Part shown: positions 18,321 through 26,321 of the stretch, one piece after another
Numbering within the stretch: the stretch's first letter is position 1
Layout of the letters: each line of letters starts with the position of its first letter
DNA from: CBDEFX01 sp965237635
GTDB taxonomy: Bacteria; Chloroflexota; Dehalococcoidia; Lucifugimonadales; CAUZJF01
Reading direction: 5' to 3'
Length of the DNA stretch: 64,000 nucleotides
Assembly: GCA_965237635.1 (NCBI GenBank)
Contig: CBDEFX010000002.1
Span: forward strand, 1,798,001 to 1,862,000
Notes under the pieces: model-generated
The model's input: the letters and a program-made list of their open reading frames with translations, nothing else
Told to the model about the DNA's origin: nothing
The model's database searches: none
Program-made: the position numbers and the translations under genes

Positions 18321-19037
18321 ATGAAGCTAGGCAACCCCATAAAGATCGCCGACGATGTGTACCAGCTCAGGACCCTGGGTGCGAGGGTCACGGTCCTCGT
18401 GAATGGCGGGGAAGCCGTCCTGGTGGACGCAGGCGGCAGGGGAAGTCTAGGCCCGATAGCATCGGGCCTAGAGGCGCTGGACCTGTCCCTCGAGCAGGTG
18501 CGGCTCGTCGTTCTTACCCACTACCACCCGGACCACTCCGGCGGCTTAGGAAAGCTAGTCGAGGCCACGTCAGCGAAGGTTGCGGTACACAACGCGGAGG
18601 CCGGAATCGTGAGCGGCGAGGAGTCGGCGCCCAGCCCATATTCCAACAAGGTCGTCGCTCGCTTGTCCGGCCTATTCATCGCTCCGCTGTATGGGACTCC
18701 GGTAGAGGTGGACTATCCTTTGGAAGACGAAGACTTTTTGCCGGTGGTCGATGCGGTGAAGGTCATCCACACGCCCGGCCACACTGCGGGAACTATCTGC
18801 CTGCACGCTGGGCCACAGAAGCTGCTTATCGTCGGCGATGCGCTCCAGTTTCGGCTCCGGAGGCTCAGCCCTCCCGCACAGGCGGTTACCAGAGACTCGG
18901 CACAAGCCAAGGAGTCGTTGAAGAAGCTTGTCGACCTCGATTTCGACACGATCTGCTTTGGCCATTTCCCGCCATTGCGGGGTGAGGCGCGCGAGACCTT
19001 GCGAGAGATGCTTCAGGAAACCAAGTCGGATACTTGA
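18321..19037 (+). CDS. Metallo-beta-lactamase-fold hydrolase
   Basis: A 238-residue protein with the MBL-fold metal motif THYHPDHSGG (HxHxDH), a second ligand in HTPGHTAGTI, Asp in LIVGDALQF and a final His in CFGHFPPL. This matches the dinuclear zinc hydrolase fold; the substrate is unknown. The ATG overlaps the YihY stop as ATGA, so it was translationally coupled to that gene. It may now lose expression because YihY is split upstream, unless the IS supplies a promoter. Confidence 0.9.
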   Translation: MKLGNPIKIADDVYQLRTLGARVTVLVNGGEAVLVDAGGRGSLGPIASGLEALDLSLEQVRLVVLTHYHPDHSGGLGKLVEATSAKVAVHNAEAGIVSGEESAPSPYSNKVVARLSGLFIAPLYGTPVEVDYPLEDEDFLPVVDAVKVIHTPGHTAGTICLHAGPQKLLIVGDALQFRLRRLSPPAQAVTRDSAQAKESLKKLVDLDFDTICFGHFPPLRGEARETLREMLQETKSDT

Positions 19038-19064
19038 CACCGTGCGTAGGTTTCTCAATCGATA

Positions 19065-20432
19065 GAGGTATCCTCAAAAAGTGTGTAAACGGTCAGGCGG
19101 TGTACCCTCTCTCTGAACAACACGGGCTCAAGGCCCAAGAGAGGAGATACACCGCCTATGGGAAAGAGAAGCACTAGGAGCAGGTCGGAGTCAAGGCCGG
19201 AGTGGGAGCAGTTGGAGGATTGGGTGCGAGGCCATGTCCAGCGGCTGATCCAGGAATTGCTGGAGGAAGAGGTGACGGAGTTTCTAGGAAGGGCGAAGTC
19301 GGCCCGCAGGTCTGAGTCGGACAACGAGAGAGGCTATAGGAACGGATACGGCAAACCCCGAAGGCTTACGCTGAGTTCGGGAACGGTACAGCTGAGGAGG
19401 CCGCGAGTCCGCAACACCGAAGAGGAGTTCGAGAGCCGGCTGCTGCCGCTGTTCGTCAACAGGACCAGGAAGGTTGCTGAGTTGATCCCCCAGTTGTACC
19501 TACATGGCCTTTCCGAAGGTGACTTCGACCTGGCGGTGCGGGGACTGCTGGGAGAAGAGGCACCGATATCGGCGAGCACGGTAGCCCGGTTGAAGGATAA
19601 GTGGAACGATGAGCTTGCCCAATGGCGCGCTAGGCCCCTGGATGACCTGGAAGTGGTGTACATGTGGGTGGATGGAGTCTACGTCAAGGCCGGTCTTGAG
19701 CGGGAGAAGGCGGCGATCCTGGTGGTGATGGCGGCCCTGAGCGACGGAAGGAAGGTGGTGGTGAGCGCGATTCCCGGACACAGGGAGTCCATAGAGAGCT
19801 GGTCCGATGTGCTCAGGGACATGAGGCGCCGCGGGCTGGAGTGCCCAAGACTGGTAATTGGAGACGGACATCTGGGCATCTGGGGAGCTCTGCGCAACGT
19901 CTATCCTCAGGCGGCCGAGCAACGCTGCTGGAACCACAAGATCCTAAACGTGCTCGCCAAGCTTCCAAAGCGACAACAGGACCAGGCCAAGCTCATGCTG
20001 CGTACTATCCCCTACGCGCCGACTCGGACAGAGGCTGAGCGGCTCAGGACGGTGTTCACCAGGTGGTGCGGCGACCATTCCTACGAGGCGGCCTCAGAGG
20101 CCCTGGAGCGGGACTGGGACCGCATGGTCACCTTCTATGACTTCCCAAAGGAGCACTGGGGGCACCTTCGCACGACGAACCCGGTAGAATCACCCTTCGC
20201 GGCCCTCAGGCTTCGGACCGATGCCGCCAAGCGCTACAAGAGGGTCGATCAGGCGATAGCGGTGATCTGGAAAATGTTGATGGTCGCCGAACAGCGCTTC
20301 AGGCGTCTGAAGGCCCCTGAGTTGATCGAAGACGTCTATCTCGGTGCACAGTATGCGGATGGAATCGCCATTGAATCAACGGCTGAGAAGGTCGCCGCCT
20401 GATGTCGTTTACACACCTATTGACGTAACCTC
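19065..20432 (+). mobile_element. IS256-family element copy 2, complete
   Basis: A 1368-bp element bounded by GAGGTATCCTCAAAAAGTG and CACCTATTGACGTAACCTC, with an 8-bp duplication AATCGATA at 19057-19064 and 20433-20440. It sits between the metallo-hydrolase and ligase genes and interrupts no recognisable gene. Confidence 0.95.
19158..20402 (+). CDS. IS256-family (mutator-type) transposase
   Basis: A 414-residue DDE transposase. Catalytic-region motifs are visible: VYMWVDGVYVKAGLE (first Asp), CPRLVIGDGHLGIWGALR (second Asp) and the mutator signature RCWNHKILNVLAKLPK. The C-terminal block WGHLRTTNPVESPFAALRLR contains the family NPVES-F-LR pattern with the likely catalytic Glu. Full length, intact. 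Confidence 0.95.
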   Translation: MGKRSTRSRSESRPEWEQLEDWVRGHVQRLIQELLEEEVTEFLGRAKSARRSESDNERGYRNGYGKPRRLTLSSGTVQLRRPRVRNTEEEFESRLLPLFVNRTRKVAELIPQLYLHGLSEGDFDLAVRGLLGEEAPISASTVARLKDKWNDELAQWRARPLDDLEVVYMWVDGVYVKAGLEREKAAILVVMAALSDGRKVVVSAIPGHRESIESWSDVLRDMRRRGLECPRLVIGDGHLGIWGALRNVYPQAAEQRCWNHKILNVLAKLPKRQQDQAKLMLRTIPYAPTRTEAERLRTVFTRWCGDHSYEAASEALERDWDRMVTFYDFPKEHWGHLRTTNPVESPFAALRLRTDAAKRYKRVDQAIAVIWKMLMVAEQRFRRLKAPELIEDVYLGAQYADGIAIESTAEKVAA

Positions 20433-20538
20433 AATCGATAGGGTTGCCGTTACTACAAAACATTAGTACATTCGCAACTGGTAGAGGCGCCGTTGGAAGC
20501 ATACCGTTGTCCCACTTGATAAGCATCCGGAGGCTGTC

Positions 20539-22613
20539 ATGGCACAAGCAACAGCACAGCAAACGTCTGCCGCGGATACACTAGTCCAGTTCCTGCAACA
20601 GGCGGCGGACAAATTCGGTCCTCGACCGGCGTTGCTGTTCAAACCCGCGTTTCGCTACCAGAGATGGACGTACTCTGACCTGTGGGAGGGCGTGGAGCAG
20701 GTAGCGGCTCTACTTCAGCAGCGTGGGCTGTCCAAAGGAGACCGCGTGTTGCTGTGGGGCCACAACTGTCCCCAGTGGGTCCTGTCCTTTTTCGGTTGCA
20801 TGCGGGCGGGCGTAGTGGTCGTGCCCCTGGACCTGAGAAGCTCATCTGAGTTCGTGGAGCGCGTAGCGTCGAAGACCAGTCCCAAGCTTGATTCCCTCGT
20901 AAAAACCCGTTCTGAGGAAGTTCCAGCGATTTAGCACATCTGCGCGCTACCGTATGTTGGGGTAGTGTACGGAACAGAGACTGTATATTGTACCCAGGTG
21001 TGGGTACGTTTGTTCTAATTCGACCTACACAGACTTTTTACGAGAGAATCAAGCTTGCCTTCATCTCTCGCCTTACGCCTCAGGTCCACGAAGAGATGGG
21101 GCTCCCGGAGGTGCATCTCGAAGAGATCGAGGAGCTTTCTAGGGACCTGCCCAGACCAGAGGCCGTAAGCGTGGCGTCGAGCGATCTGGCGGAGGTCATG
21201 TTCACCTCGGGCACGACCGGCGACCCCAAGGGTGTCATGCTCACGCACGGAAACCTGATTGCCAACCTTCAGGTGGTCATCCAGCACATCCCCGGCAAGC
21301 CCTCCGACCGTCTCCTCTCGATCCTGCCTTTGAGCCACATGTTCGAGCAGATGGGCGGCCTGCTGATGGCGCTGCGCGTTGGGGCAAACATCACCTACCC
21401 TACCAGTCGCCAGCCCACGGTCCTGTTCAGGACCATGGTGGAGCGCAGGGTCACCCTACTGCTGCTCGTCCCACAAGGGCTCGATCTGTTCATGAAAGGC
21501 ATAGAGCGGGAGGTCAGACGCCAGGGCAAGGAGCGGCTCTGGAATCTCCTCCTTAAGGTGGCCCGGTACACCCCTTTTGGGATGCGCAGAAAGCTGTTCA
21601 GGACTGTGCACAAAAGGTTCGGTTGGGCTCTCGAATTCGTCGTTTCCGGAGGAGCGGCCCTCGACCCCGAGCTGGGGGCCAAATGGGAGCTGCTTGGAGT
21701 GAAAATCGTCCAGGGCTATGGGGCGACCGAGGCGTCGCCTCTGATAACCATCCACACGATGAGCAGACCGCGGTACGACTCGGCCGGCCCCGCTATTCCC
21801 GGTGTCGACGTGAGAATCGCGGATGACGGCGAGGTGCTGGTCCGGGGCCCCAATGTCACCCCCGGCTACTGGGAGGCCCCTGAGCAGACGGCGGCGGTCT
21901 TTGAAGATGGTTGGTACAAGACCGGTGACCAGGGGTACCTAGATGAGAGCGGTTTCCTTCACCTCAAGGGCCGCAAGAAGGACATGATCGTCCTAGCCAG
22001 CGGACAAAACGTCTACCCCGAGGACATCGAGGCAGTGCTGAAGAAGCACCCGGCCGTCCAGGATTCCGTGGTGGTGGGGCTGCCCAAGGGCTCCGACGTC
22101 GAGGTTCATGCCGTCTTCCTGATGGATGATGGTGTGGAAGCCTCCAAGGTCGTGTCCTGGGCCAACACCCAGGTTGCCGAGCACCAGCAGGTTCGCGGAT
22201 TCACCGTGTGGCCCGAGGAGGACTTTCCCCGGACTCACACTCTGAAGGTCAAGAAGGGTGTCGTAACAGAGATGCTGACGGCCGCCGCCGGCGTCGAGTC
22301 CGCCGCAACGGATTCCCGGCAGAAGACTCAACAGCCAGGAGTCCCGGACCTCGAAAGTCTGATCGCGGAGGTCGGCGATCTGGACCGGTCGGACCTGACA
22401 CCCACGCAGACGCTTGGAGACGACCTGAACCTCGACTCCTTGAGGCGGATCGAGCTATTGTCAGCAATCGAGGGAGAGCTTGGGGTCTATCTCGACGAAA
22501 GCATAGTGGTCGCCGACACGACAATAGCCCAGCTTTCGGCGCTCGTCGACCAGGACTCAAAAGAGCCCGTGGCTGTCAAGTTTCCGGACTTGGGGGCTGA
22601 GCTGGTGGGCTAG
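20539..22613 (+). pseudogene. Fatty-acid ligase with C-terminal acyl carrier domain, split by a MITE
   Basis: Left part (20539-20889): the N-terminus of an AMP-forming acyl ligase (TYSDLWEGVEQVAALLQQRG). Right part (from 21051): the ATP/AMP signature FTSGTTGDPKGVMLTHGN, the later motifs VQGYGATEASPL and YKTGDQGYLDESGF, and then an acyl carrier domain with the phosphopantetheine site LGDDLNLDSLRRIELL. The frame breaks at AAGCTT, repeated at 20884-20889 and 21051-21056; removing 161 bp of MITE plus one repeat joins KTSPKL to AFISRLTPQV in frame. An ATG inside the MITE (20988) might still start a shortened protein. The gene reads into an acyltransferase, suggesting loading of an acyl group and its transfer to a lipid. 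Confidence 0.88.
20890..21050. mobile_element. 161-bp MITE with IS1182-type ends
   Basis: The left end GATTCCCTCGTAAAAACCC and the right end TTTTTACGAGAGAATC are near-copies of the termini of the IS1182-family element at 15188-17169. It contains no gene. The flanking AAGCTT duplication is the same palindrome used by the full element, so it was probably mobilised by that transposase. Confidence 0.9.
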
Positions 22614-24409
22614 GCCTCTGCGCGGCACGCTGCAGCGGGCCTTCATTTTTCCCCTACTACGTGCCACCTACCGGCTCCGGGTCACCGGTGCCGAGAACCT
22701 GAACGATATTCAAGGACCGGTGCTATTCGCGTCGAACCACGGTCTGCCGCTGGACAACGGGCTGATCATCAAGAGCATGCCGACTCAGTGGCGTCGCCGG
22801 CTGGCCGTAGCCGGCGCGATGAAGCTTTGGCACAACCCGTTCTGGGCCGTCATGAACCCGTTGCTCGGGAACGGGTGCCCGATCTCGCAGGAGGGCGCCG
22901 TCCGGGCCAGTTTCGACTATCTGGGGCGCATAATCGATCGCGGCTGGTCGGTCCTCATCTATCCTGAGCCCACATTTCCCAGATCAGCCGCGTGGGAGCG
23001 TCGTAATCCGGTAAGAGTGCTGCCTATTTGAGCCGCATGCCTGGGCATTATGGGCAGTGTGGGTGCTAGACTGGCCGAGCTAGCGGGTCTAGTTCTGGAT
23101 ACCGCAATCTCGCTGGAGGCACCCAATGGGTGAAAGCTCCGACACCCCTTTGAAGCTCCAATCCGACCGCAGAGTCCGCCTGGATTTTCGTGGCGCTACC
23201 ATCACCTCGGACGCCGGACTCCTGGCATGCCGCGAGCTTGATGCCGCTCTGGGGCTCACAGAGACAGCCAACGATTATATCCATGAAAGCCGTGCCGGCC
23301 GCAATGTGCAACACCGGCTGTTGCCCTTGCTCAGACAATCGGTGTATAGCCGTCTCGCTGGCTACGAGGACACCAACGACGCTGAACGGCTTGCCCAAGA
23401 CCCGGCTATGCGTGTCATCGTCGGGTGGCAAGGTACTGATAAGCAGGCAGCCAGCACCAACACTATGAGCCGATTTGAGACTGAGGTGTTAACCGAAGAG
23501 GAGAACCTGGATGGGCTTGCGCGCCTGAATGTTGAGTGGGTGGACAGGGCCATGGCCCACACATCTCACCAGCGAGTTATCCTAGACATGGACAGCTTTG
23601 AAAGCCCGGTGCATGGGCAGCAAGAGGGAGTCGCCTACAACGGCCACTTCGAGTCCGTATGTTATCACCCGCTCTTCCTGTTCAACCATTTCGGAGATTG
23701 CAAAGGTGCAATGCTTCGCCCGGGCAACGTCCACAGCGCTGAGCGGTGGCGGGAGGTTCTGGAGCCAGTCGTGAAGCGATACCAGGAGAAAGGAGTCTGG
23801 CTGCTGTTCCGGGCCGATGCTGCCTTTACCAAGCCCGAGGTGTACGAGTACCTGGAGTCAAGGGACACTGGCTACGCTATGCGGCTTCCGGCCAACGAGG
23901 TATTACAACGAAACATCCGCCACCTACTGAAGCGGCCCGTGGGCAGGCCGCCTAAGAAGCCCGTAGTCCGGTATCACGACTTCGTTTACCAGGCCCAGAG
24001 CTGGGACATTCCCCGGCGTGTGGTCGCCAAGGTGGAGTGTCACCAGGGTGAGCTATTCCCGAGGGTCGGGTTCGTCGTCACCAACCTCAACCTACCGCCG
24101 GCAGGCGTAACCCACTTCTACAACGGGCGGGGCACGGCCGAGCAGTGGATCAAGGAAGGTAAATACGCCCTGAACTGGACGCGGCTCTCGTGTCACAGGT
24201 TCGTTGCTAACCAGGTGAGGCTGTGGCTGTTTGTGCTGGCCTACAACCTGGGCAACTTCATGAGAAGGCTGACTTTGACAGAGTCAGTGAAACACTGGTC
24301 ACTGCGAAGCGTGCAGACCAAGCTCATCAAGATGGGTGGACGTCTGGTGCGGCATGCCAGGAGGTTGGTGTTTCAGCTTGCTGAGGTGGCAGTAAGGTGG
24401 ACCCCATTA

Positions 24410-25345
24410 TTAAGACAGCACGAGGGCTAAATTAAGAGAGTCTCCCACCCCTGCGCTAGGTTTCACCAAGCCCGATGGCAGCCCTGCTTCTTCAGCTGCT
24501 GCTCCCCTTTCTTCCTGGCCATGTTGGTACACCTCTGCTGGGGTCCGGTAGCCCAAAGCCTGGTGAGGCCTCTGCCGGTTGTAGAACTCCAGGTAGGCAT
24601 TGATCCCAGTTCGGGCCTCGGCGACGGTCTGGTAAGCTTTCAGATACACCTCCTCGTACTTGATGCTCCGCCACAGCCGCTCCACGAAGATGTTGTCCAG
24701 GTACCTACCCTTACCATCCATGCTGACCTGGACCCTCTGCTCCTGCAACGTCTGGGTAAAGGCCTCACTGGTGAACTGACTCCCCTGGTCGGTGTTGAAT
24801 ATCTCCGGTCGTCCCTTACCCAGGGCTTCCTCCAACGCCGCCACGCAGAAGCTGGTGTCCATGGTGTTGGAGAGCTTCCAGGCCAGCACGTGCCGGCTGT
24901 GCCAGTCCATGATGGCCACCAGGTACAGGAAGCCCTTCGGCATGGGGATGTAGGTGATGTCCGCGGCCCAGACCTGGTCGACCCGATTAACCTCCACTCC
25001 CTTCAGCAGATAGGGAAAGATCCGGTGTCCCGGCGCTGGTTTGCTGGTGTTGGGACGCCGGTAGATGGCTTCCAGACCCATCAACCGCATCAGCCTTCGA
25101 ACCCTTTTTCGGCTCACCAGATAGCCCTGTTGCAGCAGCCAGGCCTTCATCTTCCTGGAGCCGTAGAAGGGGGTCTTCAAATACTGACGGTCCATCAGGG
25201 CCATCAACTCCAGGTCTTCTGCCCTGGTCGGTACCGACCGGTAGTACACCGAGGCCCGGCTGACGTCCAGCAGGATACATTGACGCACCAAAGACAGCTG
25301 CTGGTGGTCTCGGTCTATCATGGCTCGCCGTATGCTGCGACTCAT
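24410..25345 (-). CDS. IS3-family transposase OrfB (integrase core)
   Basis: A 311-residue retroviral-integrase-like catalytic subunit. N-terminal HTH_21-like segment (LLDVSRASVYYR, YGSRKMKAWLLQQGY); DDE residues in VWAADITYIPMPKGF, FNTDQGSQFTSE and NIFVERLWRSIKYEEVY. Its start overlaps the OrfA stop (ATGA), in the -1 frame relative to OrfA. A slippery TTTTTTG just upstream would allow a fused OrfAB transposase, as is normal in this family. Confidence 0.94.
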   Translation of the reverse strand: MSRSIRRAMIDRDHQQLSLVRQCILLDVSRASVYYRSVPTRAEDLELMALMDRQYLKTPFYGSRKMKAWLLQQGYLVSRKRVRRLMRLMGLEAIYRRPNTSKPAPGHRIFPYLLKGVEVNRVDQVWAADITYIPMPKGFLYLVAIMDWHSRHVLAWKLSNTMDTSFCVAALEEALGKGRPEIFNTDQGSQFTSEAFTQTLQEQRVQVSMDGKGRYLDNIFVERLWRSIKYEEVYLKAYQTVAEARTGINAYLEFYNRQRPHQALGYRTPAEVYQHGQEERGAAAEEAGLPSGLVKPSAGVGDSLNLALVLS

Positions 25346-25626
25346 AGACCGGACCTTTCCGACAAAAAATCGCGTTCCACCTTCAGCTGGCCGATGTGCC
25401 GGTAGAGGTGGTTAATCTGAGCTTCCTTGGCTTTCTCCTGGGATTTCTGATTGGTGGCAAATAGCTCCGGGGCTCCTTCCGCCAGGGCCCTTTTCCAGGC
25501 GTGAATCTGACTGGGATGGACCTCAAATCGGCTGGCCAGCTGGGCGATGGTCTCTTCCCCCGCAAGGGCGGCCAAGGCCACCTTGGCCTTGAACGCCGGA
25601 CTGTGCTTATTCCTCGTCTGCTTCAT
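25342..25626 (-). CDS. IS3-family OrfA (helix-turn-helix)
   Basis: About 94 residues from ATG 25626 (MKQTRNKHSPAFKAKVALAA), placed six bases after a GGAGGAG site; a GTG 15 bases earlier is also possible. The N-terminal HTH includes IAQLASRFEVHPSQIHAWKR, and the C-terminus is a leucine-zipper-like helix (INHLYRHIGQLKVERDFL). It binds the IS ends and controls frameshift production of the fused transposase. Confidence 0.92.
   Translation of the reverse strand: MKQTRNKHSPAFKAKVALAALAGEETIAQLASRFEVHPSQIHAWKRALAEGAPELFATNQKSQEKAKEAQINHLYRHIGQLKVERDFLSERSGL
25363..25369 (-). promoter_or_regulatory. Probable -1 frameshift slippery site (IS3 orfAB)
   Basis: On the minus strand the heptamer TTTTTTG (T TTT TTG in the OrfA frame) lies 18 bases before OrfB. 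Slipping -1 here joins OrfA to OrfB without a stop. The heptamer fits the X-XXY-YYZ rule for programmed frameshifting. Confidence 0.65.
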
Positions 25627-26321
25627 GTCCTGCTCCTCCACGTCGGTTAGTTGCCGGTTATTTTAGGAGCTGGACTCTCTCTTAGCCAGTTGTCTAGTTT
25701 TTGGGTACCACCTCAGTATTCCGGCAAGTGTTGGAGCGTATCGCCGGGCTCCATCCAGCACCAGGGTAGCGATTATCCTTGAGGTCATCAGAGGTGAAGA
25801 GAGGCAACCAAGGGCGAGGTGCGTGTCCGGAGGAGTTTGAAGGGAGTGCAAACGTGATGAGAGCCACCTCCGCTGCCTGGGGCCGCTAACTCACCACGCC
25901 AAGAGATGGTTTTGTGAGCTTGATTGGATGGTTGACGGCATCCGTGAGTGATACTACGATGGCTCTCGTCGAGGATGGTGCGTTACTTGGGTCCAGGCAG
26001 CTTGATATGGGTAATTCCGGCTGAGGGTAAGCTGACCGTCGGTGGTCCCATACAGCCCTTCTTGAGTGGCACCGGACTCCTGGCAGTTGAGGGCAGGATG
26101 ACTCTGGTCCCGCTGCGCCTGCACGTCCAGAGCATGGGAACGCCGTCGCAGTTCCCATTCTTGCGAAGGGGCACGACAGAGGTGCGCTTCGGCACGCCGC
26201 TGACCTTTTCACCTCAGACCTCCTACGAGGACGCAACTGCAGCCATCGAAGAAGCCGTAAACAGTCTCTAATCGGACGCGGATTGGACAACACCCCAGTA
26301 GCACGTCGCGGTGGAGACGGG

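Larger units (their letters stand above)
13988..18324 (+). pseudogene. YihY/BrkB-family inner-membrane protein, split by nested IS elements
   Basis: The left part (13988-14287) encodes MAMDRIVGTPATRRKVLRML and the family hallmark NNCPYIAAGIAYWTLFSVFP. The right part resumes at 17644 with GALGGVALVGLLWTGTAVF and runs through further membrane helices to SWLLPPKNDRQ. The nine bases GGCGCGTTG are repeated at both junctions (14279-14287 and 17644-17652). Removing the IS and one repeat restores a continuous frame of about 325 residues, close to the family norm. Its stop overlaps the start of the metallo-hydrolase gene (ATGA), so the two formed an operon. The protein is now inactivated. Confidence 0.92.
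24395..25715 (-). mobile_element. IS3-family element copy A, complete
   Basis: A 1321-bp element with ends related as AGGTGGACCCC and, reading inward from the right, TGAGGTGGTACCC. A 3-bp duplication GTA flanks it. It encodes OrfA and OrfB on the minus strand. The second copy at 51244-52564 has exactly the same length. Confidence 0.9.
23126..25769 (+). pseudogene. IS1380-family transposase of IS1380-b, split near its C-terminus
   Basis: ATG 23126 opens a 423-codon stretch with DDE-type motifs: VILDMDSFESPVHG, LLFRADAAFTKPEVYEYLE and GTAEQWIKEGKYALNWTRLS. The N-terminal DFRGATITSDAGLLACREL is typical of the family. At 24394 the IS3 element enters. The frame resumes at GTA 25716 with FRQVLERIAGLHPAPG and a stop at 25767-25769. 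GTA is duplicated (24392-24394, 25716-25718). The truncated form lacks only about 17 residues and might still fold. Confidence 0.88.
22969..26020 (+). mobile_element. IS1380-family element IS1380-b, interrupted by IS3
   Basis: The ends CCCACATTTCCCAGATCA and, at the other terminus, the complement of TGATATGGGTAATTCCGG form an imperfect inverted repeat. The duplication CTGAG is 5 bp. Its transposase is unrelated at sequence level to IS1380-a beyond family features. An IS3-family element lies at 24395-25715 within it. Confidence 0.82.
22615..26271 (+). pseudogene. plsC-like: PlsC-like acyltransferase, split by IS1380-b
   Basis: The left part (to 22968) reads RGTLQRAFIFPLLRATYRLR, then ASNHGLPLDNGL (the HX4D catalytic motif of glycerolipid acyltransferases), and reaches IYPE. 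The right part (from 26021) resumes GKLTVGGPIQPFLSGTGLL and ends EEAVNSL at 26271. The insertion cuts between Glu and Gly of the conserved YPEG motif; CTGAG is duplicated (22964-22968, 26021-26025). There is no ATG, GTG or TTG in frame before the domain. Deleting one G of the run at about 22607 would fuse it to the preceding ligase-ACP as ELVARPLRGT, so it was probably one long polypeptide. Confidence 0.85.

Noticed and set aside
20988..22613. Treating the right half of the ligase as an intact gene starting at the ATG at 20988
   Set aside because: That ATG lies inside the MITE, and excision of the MITE joins both halves in frame, so the ORF is a truncated derivative.
24521..25405. A 294-residue plus-strand ORF in the IS3 element (repeated at 51370-52254)
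   Set aside because: Antisense to OrfB in both copies; conserved only because the IS is.
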